Source: Spinellus fusiger (lineage: Eukaryota; Mucoromycota; Mucoromycetes; Mucorales; Phycomycetaceae). Taken from it: DNA of 64,000 bases. Made by a program: the position numbers and the translations under genes. The notes beneath the pieces were generated by a model. It did no database searches. It worked only from the letters and a program-made list of their open reading frames with translations, and had not been told where the DNA came from. Location of the stretch: positions 310,001 through 374,000 of the forward strand of contig JALLLS010000011.1 in the NCBI GenBank assembly GCA_025094145.1, given 5' to 3'. This document shows positions 47,334 to 58,696 of the stretch, one piece after another (within the stretch, counting starts at the first letter, position 1; each line of letters opens with the position of its first letter).

Positions 47334-48208
47334 CACACCAGGAGATTTTTGGGATATATAAAGAAATATACTGAGAATAAAATTGCAATATTATTATGAT
47401 TGGCTAATGTGTTTAAAGATGTGTATGTTCGGGCAACGGGGTTCGTTCTTTAGACTCGCAGGACCTCGGGGAAGGCTGGCTGCTCTTGTATCTGTGGGAG
47501 TTGGCTAGCTTTAGGGCGGTGAGTCGGGGGGAACTTGGCTAATACGGTTGAGTGGACTATGGGAGTCGTAGTCTGGAAGAGGTACTCTGGTACGGGGTCT
47601 ATAGGGGGACGAGAGAACCGGTAACGGCGACCTTCTCTAATAACGGACCAACGAAAGGGACAAACAAGAGAACAAACATGAACAGAGCAAGAACCAACAA
47701 CTCAACTTGACCTTGGGCTTAAACTAACCTTCTTAAGGAATCCAAGTTCTTATTTTGACTTCTTCTTTTTATTAAAATGTGCAATTGGCTATTATATATA
47801 CTATTTTTCTGAAACATTCCATTATTGTAACTACTTTTAGCAACTTCATCATCTCCTACTTCTCCCACAGCCATCCATGCGAATAGGTGGAGAGACTCCA
47901 CCTATTCTACAGATGCCTTTTCACTGTCTAAATGGGATATTTCAAACTCTGGTTGCCTGTTTTAGCAATGGCTATTGACTTTGCAATTAAAAAGTATAGA
48001 ATTAGCTGTAAAGACAAGAATTTTTTTTTGTATTCTTTTTTTTGTAAGACAAGAAATAAACAAAAATTACCCCAAAATTACAACACAGTCACAGATATTT
48101 TTTTCTTAGTGTCAAGTCAGTCAAGGAGAACTGTCTACTCCCTCGAGATGTGACTGTCAGGGGAAGAACCATTATCACAAACCCGAACACCATAGCACCC
48201 TCTTATAC
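47334..48208 (-). mobile_element. Inverted, truncated copy of the CACACC inverted-repeat element
   Basis: Begins TA-CACACCAGGAGATTTT and then matches, in reverse orientation, the right part of the elements at 57795-60252 and 61077-62316 (for example rc of the blocks CACATTAGCCAATCAT and TTTTTAATTGCAAAGTCAAT). The copy is interrupted by a solo LTR-like insertion at 47422-47911. Similarity fades around 48110, before Tc1 element D. The far terminus was not found. Confidence 0.75.
47422..47911. mobile_element. Solo LTR-like insertion 1 (490 bp)
   Basis: Starts TGTATG and ends TCTACA, flanked by GATG on both sides (47418-47421 and 47912-47915). Removing it rejoins the host element sequence (compare about 62220-62245). 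The first half is GC-rich against the AT-rich island; the second half has a TATA-like run. Its right end carries a 27-bp palindrome (47881-47907). No internal coding region remains. Confidence 0.7.
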
Positions 48209-48210
48209 TA

Positions 48211-50105
48211 CGGTGACTTTCAAAATAATAAGGAAGATTTTTCATGTCCCGGTATGCTTCTGTAATAAGAAATACTTATTGTTTGTAATAAAAACATACA
48301 TTAAACACACAGTAAAGACTTGAAAATAGGATTGAGTATAAAGAAGGTCAACAGGATATTATATACAAGTCTATTGGGTGGAAAACTTCAATATTTGGTG
48401 TTTCCACCCTTGGCCTCAATGACAGCCTTGCATCTCCGCCCCATACTGGCAATGAGGGTGTCTGTAGTATCTTTGGGAATATTCTTCCAATCTTCTAACA
48501 AGAGCACCTCCAGATCTTTAAGAGTACTTTTTGAGGTCATCCTCTTTATGATGGCTTTGTTCAGATCCTCCCATAAATGCTCTATGGGGTTGAGGTCAGG
48601 GCTTTGTGAGGGCCACCCCTCCATAGTGGCAATGCTCTCATTTGCCTTCCACAACCTGGACTCTCTACTTTTGTGGCAGCTAGCATTGTCCTCTTGAAGA
48701 ACATAACATACCACTGGATTCAGTACTATGAGTTGAGCCAGCTCAGGGTAGTATTTGTCCTTTAGTATTTCAATGTATCTTCTACTGTCTATACTGCCTG
48801 TCGTGTTCCGACTTCAATCCAAAGATTCTTCATGAATTGGTCAACATGAGTAGTATACTGTGACATTCAGAATACTCTATGAAAGCTTGAGTGCACACAA
48901 GTACCATAGTACATCTCTGTATCATCTCACTGATAGGTCGTAACTACAAATCAACCTTCTAAGCTCAAATTATTATCGGACACTTAATGAGCTGCCTTCA
49001 TCTATAAATCCTTAGTGGATTAAATAAGACCTATCAAAGGCAATTAAAAGTGAAGACATAATAGATGGCTCTATAATGGTGTGCTTATTCAATGAACCAA
49101 CCATAAGGCTACACCTATGTAAACTACCATAGGATAAATCATCTACACCAACCATACGGTTGCATCTATCAATAAGCTATGCCATGAACTAATCATTAAC
49201 TACCAAAAGGTAGAATGCCACTGAAGGATAAGCACCCACAAAAAGTATAAATAATGAACCACTCTTCACTTAATAAAGATTATCTTTGTTCAGTCTCGTT
49301 ATTTTCTACTTGTCTGAATAATCACACTGCCCTTCACAGGCGCCAACAACCCCAACAACGCCAGTTTGAGAAGTAACCCCACACCATCACGCTAACACCC
49401 CCAAACTTCATGGTGGGCTTGATATTCTTTGGGATCAGCCTCCCCTTCTTTCTTCGTACCACTCTGTTGTGGTTGTTGGTCCTCATCAGTTGGTACTTTG
49501 ACTCATCGGACCAGATGACCGCCTTCCAGTCTTCCTCAGTCCAATGGAGGTGGGCCTTGGCCCAAGCAAGTCTCAACGTCTTGTGTTTAATAGTGAGAGA
49601 AGGTTTATTAACCACCTTGCAAGAAAACAGGCCAAGCTTCTTCATCAATTTTCTAAAAGTGTTCATGGACACTTGGGTGGTCATCTGCTTGCGAAGCTGA
49701 TTCATTGTCTGGAATGAATCCCTTCCCACTTCGCGACTGACCTCTCCCTCGTCCCTCTCATTAAGAATGGGCTTTCTTCCAGTGCTCTTCTTGGCCTTGA
49801 AGCAACCAGTTTTCTTGTATCTCTTTAAGATACGGGAAACAGACTGCTGAAAAACTCCAAATCTAGCAGAAATGGCAACATGACTGGTCCCATTAACAGT
49901 GGCCTCGTGAGCAATGAGGCATTGAGTGAAGTCATCGATATTCTTCTTTCTGTTCCCAAGAGGTCTCATGGGTTGTTCAGTGGTGTTAGATGAGGTAGAC
50001 ATTAGAGTGGAAAAGCAATAAATGAAGAGTGTTTAATATAAAAAAAATCAAGGGTAAAATTATGGTTTGAATTTGAAATCTTCCTTGTTTTATTGAAAGC
50101 CGCTG
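48211..50105 (-). mobile_element. Tc1/mariner element D with a nested solo LTR
   Basis: TA-flanked inverted repeats CGGTGACTTTCAAAATAATA (48211) and CAGCGGCTTTCAATAAAACA (rc at 50105), both followed by AGGAAGATTT. Minus-strand transposase parts are 50002-49334, with an HTH reading VAISARFGVFQQSVSRILKR and VIWSDESKYQLM, and 48714-48388, with VLQEDNASCHKSRESR and SPDLNPIEHLWEDLNK. The DDE residues are visible on both sides of the LTR insertion, which splits the gene between the first and second aspartate. Confidence 0.93.
48799..49326. mobile_element. Solo LTR-like insertion 2 (528 bp)
   Basis: Starts TGTCGTG and ends AATCACA with CTGCC duplicated on both sides (48794-48798 and 49327-49331). 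It splits the element D transposase. Near the right end it has GTATAAATA and AATAAA, as LTRs carry promoter and polyadenylation signals. No internal retrotransposon genes. Confidence 0.8.
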
Positions 50106-50746
50106 TATAGTAGAAAAGCTATAAAACTAAACGTTTAAGACGTAATAAACATTAGGGGATTTTGGTTCTTTGATTTGGTTGTGTCTGATAGTTATATACT
50201 TACAGAAGTTATGCATTAAGTCGGGGACTTAATCATACTATTCAATTGCTCAGTATCTGTCTGGAATTTATCTTGTCGTTGGTGTTTGGTCAATCTACAA
50301 GGCTCACCATCGTCTTGCATTGCCCATCACAATTGTTCTCGTTAAGTAATCCCCCACCCCCCACCCCCCCTTTTTTTTCAGTTATCCTCCTGCGTGACAG
50401 TGTCGTAGACAACTCCCTCACGAGCTCCACTAGTTTCATTTGATCTATACGTGCCAACATTATAATGCCAACAAAGATTTGCGTTTGAATCCAAAACTAA
50501 TTCAATCTGTATTTTATATCGTAATACTTAAATTTTCCTGGTTCTAATCGGATTGTTCTTCTGTGATTCACAGTTTAAGTATGTTCATGCGTCACCAAGC
50601 TGCACCACTGATGTGGGTTTGTAGGTGTTATTGCTGTTAAGGTAGATCTTAATACTTATACTAGTAGCCACTTGGCCCATTGCGGGTCATGACTGCTAGC
50701 CCTCTGGGTGTGTAGATCAAGCCAATGCTTATCAGAATTGTGTGTT
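50106..50746. other. Spacer between element D and Helitron
   Basis: Contains a poly-C tract near 50350-50372 followed by poly-T. The 3' end of the Helitron should lie here (on the minus strand), but I did not find a convincing CTRR end with hairpin. Confidence 0.35.
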
Positions 50747-53700
50747 TTACAGTGTTGATATCTGTTTTTGGGATTCAGACTTTGCTGCATTATAGGAGAC
50801 CCTATTTTCAGCTTTAGGTAGTGAGAAAAAAAGTCCGCCTGAGTTTATGCTGTTAAGATATTCTACTGGAAAATTCATGGCATGTGATTCATCTATGAGT
50901 GCTTTATCACTACTGTGAAAACTAAAAATTTCTCCAAAAAGAAAATCTATCCATAATGTAGTCATTGATCTGTATAACATCAGTTTTTTTTTGGTGTGAG
51001 TATAGGTTTTGTAGCTATCTGGTCTCTTATGTATAATGACAGTGTGTAATTTATAGGATATAATATGTTACCATGGATTGTATCTGCTAAATTATTCATG
51101 TGATGATGTGTCAACAACATATCATCAGTAAATCTGATCAGTTCCGAGTTTCCTACTGTCTGAACACTTCCGTTGCCAACATTAAGGAGGTATCTTAAAA
51201 ACTGCTGTAAGGTGTTTGCAAGTATGTTGTTTTCTGATGATATGGCTTGTTCAACACGCATATTCACAACTAACTTGAATATATTCATGAAGTTCCAAGT
51301 GGAGGATCGGTTTATACACTGATCAATAATATCCATCTTGCTTCCTTTGTGCACTACTGGGAGAACTTGGCGGAAATTTCCACCAAATACAATAACCTTG
51401 CCACCAAAAGGTACGGATTCTAATACAGGCTGTTGCACTTTCATGATATCTCTAAAAGAAATATCAACTGCATCAAATACGCTACGACTTATCATAGATG
51501 CTTCATCCCAAACTATTAACTTTGTCATACGTATCAGCTTAGCAAGATCGTTCCTTGGCGGGATATTACAAACAGAAGTTGCTTAGCAGTTCAGTGGAAT
51601 TTTGAACATGGAATGTGCAGTTCTTCCACCTCTCAACAACAATACTACAGTTCCACTTGAAGCAACAGCTAGTGAAACACCTCTATACTCCTGATTATTT
51701 CTTACTGAATCAAGCAAAGCCTGAAACAAAAATGTCTTTCCAGTACCACCAGGCCCATCTACAAACACCATCTTTGAACTAATGTCGTTTGCATTTAATC
51801 TCGTCAGATTGAGTACTTTGTTGAGAACTGCTCTTTGATCAGCATTGAATGACAGAGAAATGGGATCTTGTAATAATAAGGACTGTTCATTCAATATGAG
51901 CTGATCAAAAATTATGTTTGGTCTACCAAATCCAACTTCATCTTCTCTTACTCTTGTATCTAAAGTAGGCAATTGAAACTGCTTATCAAACTTGAGAATT
52001 GTTGTGTTGTGAGAATTTATGGAATCTTCAATGTCCAAAAGACAGTTGTTGTATGCTTGTGTGAGACCCCCTTCATCTGCTCTCTGAACATAATCCTCGG
52101 TGAAATTATCTTTAAATTGATCCCAGAGCTCGTAAGGATTTGATAGCTGGCAAAATAGGAGAATAACAGAAAATAATCTTCTGAGTGCTGAGGGAGGTTG
52201 GAAACTGATTGCTTCCTCCAAACAAGTACTCCATTGACCATCATCTTCCAATAAGTTCATTCTTTGTGCTACAGCCTGAAATGTTGGAAAAACTTCACCA
52301 TCAACAGTACGAAGATCGGTAAAGCTTTTTTCACCACAAACATGATACAATAGAATGCGCAAATGGAACTTTTCTGTGTCTCTAGGGGACACGGAGTATA
52401 TACTCCCAATGGTATTACCAAAACCTTCTTGTCTTCTTTGCCATCTAATGTTGTTGGGGTTGTCGATCTTCCAGACATAGTGTTCTGGAAGCTCAACATA
52501 AAAATACTGTCTGGCAGCTTCGTCTGTTTGGTTTATTTTAAATCATCCAGTTAAGGTTGTTGGACAAACAGTACATGTACTCACTTCAATGGGAACCTCA
52601 TTGCTATGAAGATAAAGTGGCTGTTCGCCTTCCAGGTGTATGCTTGGCCGCTGATGACTTGGGTGTTCTTCATGCATACTAAAATGAAAAATTCTCCAGC
52701 AAGCTTCTGGAGCGGAAACATATCTGGCATCCACATAGTGCTTAATTTCATCAAGATCTTGATTTTCTTGGCCATTGTTGGTAATTACCACACTTGCACG
52801 GTCATGACCTTTATACACATTTTTGTATATATATTTTACTGATTGAAAAGTACTGCAAATCTCAACATTGATATGTGCATTGTACTTTGCACAGAGGTAC
52901 AGATTGTGTGGAACCACCCATCTATTGTCTAAATTGACATTTTGTCTGCTTTTACTCACATATCTACCATCTTCACGTCTACGATATTTAGGATATCCTG
53001 ATGATCCATTTGTTGTTTGCTGTTGAAATTGCTTAGGAAAGTCTTTTGAACAAACTCCATCCTTCATACATGGTGCATTAGGAAACATTTGGCCACAGGG
53101 ACCATGCATCATATTCTTAACCACACTCTCATATGCCAGAGGATGTGTTAAAAAGTTTGGAATTTCAGCAGAGATTATTGAATCATATTGCTCATCACTA
53201 TTCATCTTATCAGAATCACTTAGAATGAGTAGTATATGAGCGTGAGGTAAGCCACGTTTCTAGAACTCAATGGTATGGATATTGGATAAAACCTTTCCAA
53301 AGATTCTCTTTTTTTCAAGTCTTTCATCAACCTCTTGAATTTCTTCTCAAAAACTCTGGTACAAAGATCAGGTCTATCAGCAGCAGTCTGATTAAAGAGT
53401 AATTCGTTTCTAATCTCTGGCCAAGTGGGGTTGAATGTAAAAGTGATGAATAAATCTGGCTTTCCAAATCTTCTTACAATACTGATGGCATCTTGATAAA
53501 GTTGTGCCATATATCTTGGACCTCCAATAAATGAACTTGGCAAGATTACTCTCGTTCCAGTAGCACTTAAATCTTAATCACCAGAAGTAATAGCATCCTG
53601 TACACCACTTAATATGTCTCTTCTCAGTGTGTCTTGGTTGTGCCGTATGAAATTCAGACGATCTTGCTCAATGTTAGCCTATACTTTATACTGACGAAAG

Positions 53701-55130
53701 GGCTTTCCAAATAAATGCAAGTGATTGGAGTTATTTCTGTACATCAATCTGAAGCAGTAGTGTTTTATTGTGTTTATCTTGGAATTTTGGTAATTGAATA
53801 AGTATGTATTTATATTCCAAACCTAACTGTCCTATATGAAAAAAGGAAGTACATAGCTCATAGGATTATACGACTGATTCATCTCAATAATTCTTTGCAA
53901 TAAGCCACCATTCCTTGGCCTTATCACAATGTCTCTACTTCTTGGGGCTTCCTGATTTTTATTACCTATTAAATACATAATAAAAATCAAAAGGCTAAAC
54001 AAATAAAAGAAAAGCCTGATAATTAGCACTGCCAATGATTAAAACTCCAACTTCTATTGATGTTGTGGGTCTGTTGTATCGTCGAGGATCAGAAACACTT
54101 TCTGAACGAAATATCATACTGATATCAGGCACACTGGCAGGTGACTCAGATACTAACTGTGCCATTGTTTTGAAATCTAAAACATAAGGGCTGATTTCAT
54201 GCATTAAACCTTGAAGTCTTTCCAAAGTTCCAGGGTTGACAAAATTAGATACAGCATGTCTATTGTTCGTCTCATTGACTGCATCAAATACATATATTTG
54301 AGAAAAATTCGGCTGTGCACCTTCCTCAGGTAAAAGTGATCCTACGTGATGATAAAGGCTTCCATTTATACGAAAAGCATAAGCCCCACCATGGTTGTTT
54401 TGGACTTGGGTGTCCAACTTAACGCCTAAAGAAGTGAATCCAAGAGCATTGTTATATGCTCTTATGTTTTTCTTAAACTTTTTCGACTGTTCATTATTGT
54501 TTTGAAGAAGTTCACTTATGGTGGAAGGAGTAGGATGTAAAGGCTTCAATATGTATTTGCCTGTTTGATGACAGTAAAAGGTTAATCAGACAATCTAAAA
54601 ATTAGCCTTCTTACCAACTCCACAACATAATTGAAATTGTGGTTCTAAAATGCTTCCACTTTTTTTATCTAACCACATTAATGCACCACAAAAACTACAC
54701 TTTAAATGCATATGTTCCAAATCATCTCGAGTAGGTTCACATTCATTATCTCCTCTACCAATACGATACATAGATAATTGACTATTCACTCTGTTATTGG
54801 GGCATTGGCTGCTGCTAGCACGTCGATGTCCAGCCTGACCACAGCTCAAACAGTGGTGTACAGTACTCATATTAGTGTCTCTAATTTCTGTCTGGTATCT
54901 ATCATTATTTGGACAGTTGCGATGACTTTTGTGCAAATGACCCTATTTGCGACAGCTTGTACATCGAATACTCGGGTTTGCTATCTCAGTTTCTTGCATG
55001 TCAGTGTCAATTTCTTCAATATCAACCTCTATTTGCTCGTTCTGTTGGTTTACAGAATTAAGAGGACATCTGCGATTAGTTCTGCAAAAATGTCCAGGCT
55101 GTGCAAAGCTTCATCAGTATATAGTATGAT
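50747..55130 (-). mobile_element. Helitron (rolling-circle transposon) with decayed Rep-helicase gene
   Basis: Order on the minus strand fits Helitron RepHel. First come CCHC-like knuckles repeated three times (CTSCRK, CLSCGQAGHRR; about 55000-54800). Then Helitron-like N domain (54549-53995 and 53543-53220) with FGKPDLFITFTFNPTWPEI. Next, the HUH site LPHAHILLIL at about 53230-53253, Rep C-terminal part 53205-52543, and a Pif1-like helicase with FVDGPGGTGKTFLFQ (Walker A, about 51730-51765) and VWDEASMI (about 51487-51510). A TAG stop (53262-53260) sits five codons before the HUH histidine where a glutamine is usual, and several further frame breaks follow. It is therefore not functional. 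The terminal TC and CTRR ends were not located. Confidence 0.9.
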
Positions 55131-55594
55131 TTCGCATTTAAGTAACTTTAAAAAGAAGGGAAAAAGAAAGAGTACTAATATAGTTTATTTCTTCCTTGTT
55201 TGCTCGCTCACTCACTCAAGAAATACTGATATATCCGGTAAAAGAATATTAGTTATTTATTTGTCCGACAAAAAGAATGCGTCCGACAAAAAGACGTGAC
55301 AGTTTTTTACGAGTTGTAACTGCTAAGGAGCTCATTTTTTTAATATATAAGATTATGTAGTTGCGTTTTGTCAAGTAGATGGTCATTGCACTTGGATGTG
55401 CCCTGCCGATACGTTCGGAGAAATTCTAGTCACTATATATAATTAAACTCTGTATACAAGTTGTTTACCTCTTTATTTTTTACTTTTCTAATTCATAATC
55501 AGCTTCTTTTTTTTATGTGAAGACGGTTACGACAACTGGTTATTACCTTAGTTTTTATAAGAGAGACATTAGACATCATGGACGAACAGATATC
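55131..55594. other. AT-rich spacer
   Basis: Upstream side of the Helitron reading direction. No gene or clear terminus seen. Confidence 0.35.
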
Positions 55595-55860
55595 CTAAAA
55601 TGAAAGGCTTTTATCTTATCATGGATAATGCCCCGATTCATTCATCGAGTAAAGTAAGCGAGATGGTAGAGAATAAAAACAAAGACTATAAATGCGTATA
55701 TCTTTCTCCATCTTATCCAGAAATGATCTAATTGAGCAATTCTGGGCTATTGTTAAAAGCGTAATCAACTTATGGAATCTGGATCGCTCGCACAAAGAAT
55801 AACTGAAGCATGTAATCAAGTCCCTTTATCTCACGTTGTCAACATTACTCAACACTAAAA
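55595..55860 (+). pseudogene. DDE transposase fragment (IS630/Tc1-type C-terminal part)
   Basis: Plus-strand reading gives FYLIMDNAPIHSSSKVSEMV, then YLSPSYPE and, after a frameshift, LIEQFWAIVKSVIN. These are the second aspartate and the E region of a Tc1/IS630-type transposase. Stops and shifts show that it is a relic. Its ends were not found. Confidence 0.72.
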
Positions 55861-57794
55861 ATCTTTTCGAAAACTGCTAAAACAAAGTCCCTCTATTATT
55901 TAAAGAAAATATTCTACTATTTATTAATTTCAAAAATTGTTTAGATTGGGGTTTACAGCGCATTCCAATTGAAGTTTGAGAAGTGTTCCAAATTATGTTC
56001 AAATTCTGTTCGAATTTAATTGGTTGAATGATCCATTTTATTTTCGAGAAATGTACCACTAAGTTTAAAAAATGTACGATTTAAGAGTGGAAGCACTGTG
56101 TAACCTATAGAATACTATTCAGAACATTAACTCAGTCCCTTTCCTTTATTATATCTCCAAATAGGGTAATATAAATAGTACAAAGCAATCACACCTCTAC
56201 TCTTCAGTCATAGATGTTCTGTTCGGCTGTTGTTGACTTTTATATGGCTTTATACCTATATGTTATATTGTATTGTGAATATTTCATTCTTAATATTAAC
56301 TGAAGTTGTATAGGACAGTGAAGAAAAAAATCAATGAATCACACCTAAATCAGTTCCATAATCCAGAGAGAGAATACACTATTTACTTATTTCAGTGAAG
56401 CATCAATTGTGATATTCTTCTGGGATTGTAAGATATTGATATTGATATATTGATATTGATATATTAATATATTGCTATATTAATATATTGCTATATATAT
56501 AAATATATATATATTGTGTGACCTATATTTCTTCTTTATCAACAAGATAGATAAGGTCTTGCATGAGATTAAATGAAAACTGGGCTGAAATATAGTAACA
56601 AACACTAATCCACAGGCAGCCAATGCACTGAGTCCCTTTATGTCTCTCGAGCCTATTTCTGCTCATTATCAGATAGGAAAAATAGAGCTTTGATTGTAGC
56701 ACTAGTGCACTAGTAAGACTATTGCTATAAAAAAAAAAGACTTGTGAATAGCACACACTAACAATAGACAGAAGAATAAAATTTATATATTATTAAACAA
56801 CAAATGAACAAATTGAATAGGGACTTTTTTTTGGGCTAACCATTAAGAATGATAGGATTTATAAAGTCAACCCTCAGTATGCAGGTATCAGCAACTTACC
56901 ATTGTATTGATCTTAAACCTTCTGTATAGTTCACTCCGATACTAAACTACCATGCCTGCTGTGTAAAAACTGAATCAGATAGTAGTCAGTTATAAAAATT
57001 ATCATTTGTCATGCCAACAGTATTAAAGAGAAGAGCAGACACAGAAGGGATATTTCATATTTTAGTACAAACACTGAACAAATAATAATAATAATAAATA
57101 TCCTGCAATACAAACCTTGCTACTGTCCACTTAGTAATATATCAAGTTCTAAAAGAAATATCTTTATTAAAAACTATATTGAATGCATATAGTCTATGAC
57201 ATTGTGTTGCAATGTACTTTTGGCCCTGATCTACAGTAGGAACAGAACAAACGGGCATTTGTTTAAAGAAGCTAAAGGCTGTCCACTTGATACAAGGGGT
57301 TATTGATCATTTAGTTATTTTCATACAATCTTATTGTATTGCATAATTATGTCTTAACTCGAATTTAACATGGGAAAGTAACAATAGATGAATTGAATGG
57401 AAAACAACTTAATATTTTAATAGATCCAGAACTCTGCACTTAATAAATATAAATATATATAAATCATATTTCTCATGAGAAAGTATGTCGTTATCAATAG
57501 CGCCACTTATGACAACACAAGACGCCATGTGTAGAACGATACAGTGTGTACCCGTGCACATATCAAGATAGGCCATGCCATTCATACTCAGCAATAGTGT
57601 AAGTGTAGATAAATAGGCCTTGACAGCTGACAGAATGAATGTACCTGTGTTTCTCTTCTTTACTTGACAGAAATAATGAGATCTTATATCAGATCCTTTA
57701 GGTTTAACTCATTTATAGGGAAAAATGCACTTTGTATTCGTACTAGTAAAAAAAAGAATTTATGTGGTGGTATCTAAGAATATCAATTTTACTA
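55861..57794. other. AT-rich island sequence, nothing recognised
   Basis: Contains GATATT/TATTAATATATTGC repeats at about 56430-56515. Open frames are short and without motifs. Confidence 0.4.
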
Positions 57795-58071
57795 CACACC
57801 CAAAGATTTTTCTGGCCTTTAAGCGGTGATATCTCCTTCCTTTTACGTAAGAGAAAAAACGCTCCTTATATGGAACTGTGTTTAAAATCAAAAGGTTTGC
57901 GGAGATCTAAATAATTGTTTCTTTTTGTGGATACCTCAATATCAAATTGTATTATCAGTAAAATATACTGTTTATGAATAAAATTGTTTATTATAATAAT
58001 GTAGCTAATACTATAGTATGTACTATAGCTACTGCCTAAGTGCATTCCCTCATGGCAATAGAATCCACACC

Positions 58072-58480
58072 CTAAAAACCCAATTCTTTGTTCTTGGAAG
58101 ATAGATAACTATACTCAGTAGTGCACCCTAGAGACCCTAGATAGTACAGAAGACCACCTAAGACTGACTTGAGAAGAGTCTTAACTTGTCTAATAACAGA
58201 TGAGTGCATTGGTAATAATCCAATCAAGAGAGATGGTATGCTTACCTTGTACTTAATACTTATTTTAAGAATAATAATCCATATACCATCTATTAGAAGA
58301 AGAGTCAGTACTATATCTTGTGGAATACATTTAACTAAAGCCCAGATGAAGACACTGGTTATCTTTTTATCTTTAGAATAGCCTCTAGTGGTGTCTATCA
58401 CCTCCTTCTATTGTTTCGCTTTGTTAATAATAGCACATTACCTTGCTCAGTTATGCTCATCTTGACGAGTACTTAGGTAT
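58072..58480 (-). other. Conserved antisense exon-like segment in the Fanzor element
   Basis: A 109-residue minus-strand frame (58401-58072) with hydrophobic segments and the end LGSLGCTTEYSYLSSKNKEL. Upstream is a GTAATG...CAATAG intron-like stretch. The relative at 61,340-61,640 keeps the same blocks and has GTAAGC where this copy reads ATAACC. I do not recognise the protein. Confidence 0.35.
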
Positions 58481-58696
58481 CAAGTGAATAGTTTCTGTGA
58501 GAAATAACAAAATAATAACAGACAAACGAATAGAAAATATTTTCATTTTGGTGAGGTATCACTTTAGTCTACACTTTCCAATAATTAATAAGTCAAAACT
58601 CACAAGTCAAACAACTCCCTTCTTTCTAATCTCAATTGAAATCCTGTCTACTATATCATTCTCTACCATCAGATTCAAGAAGAATGAAATCTTCAC

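Noticed and set aside
50747..52392. Host PIF1 helicase gene
   Set aside because: It is preceded on the same strand by Helitron Rep domains and has frame breaks, so it belongs to the Helitron.
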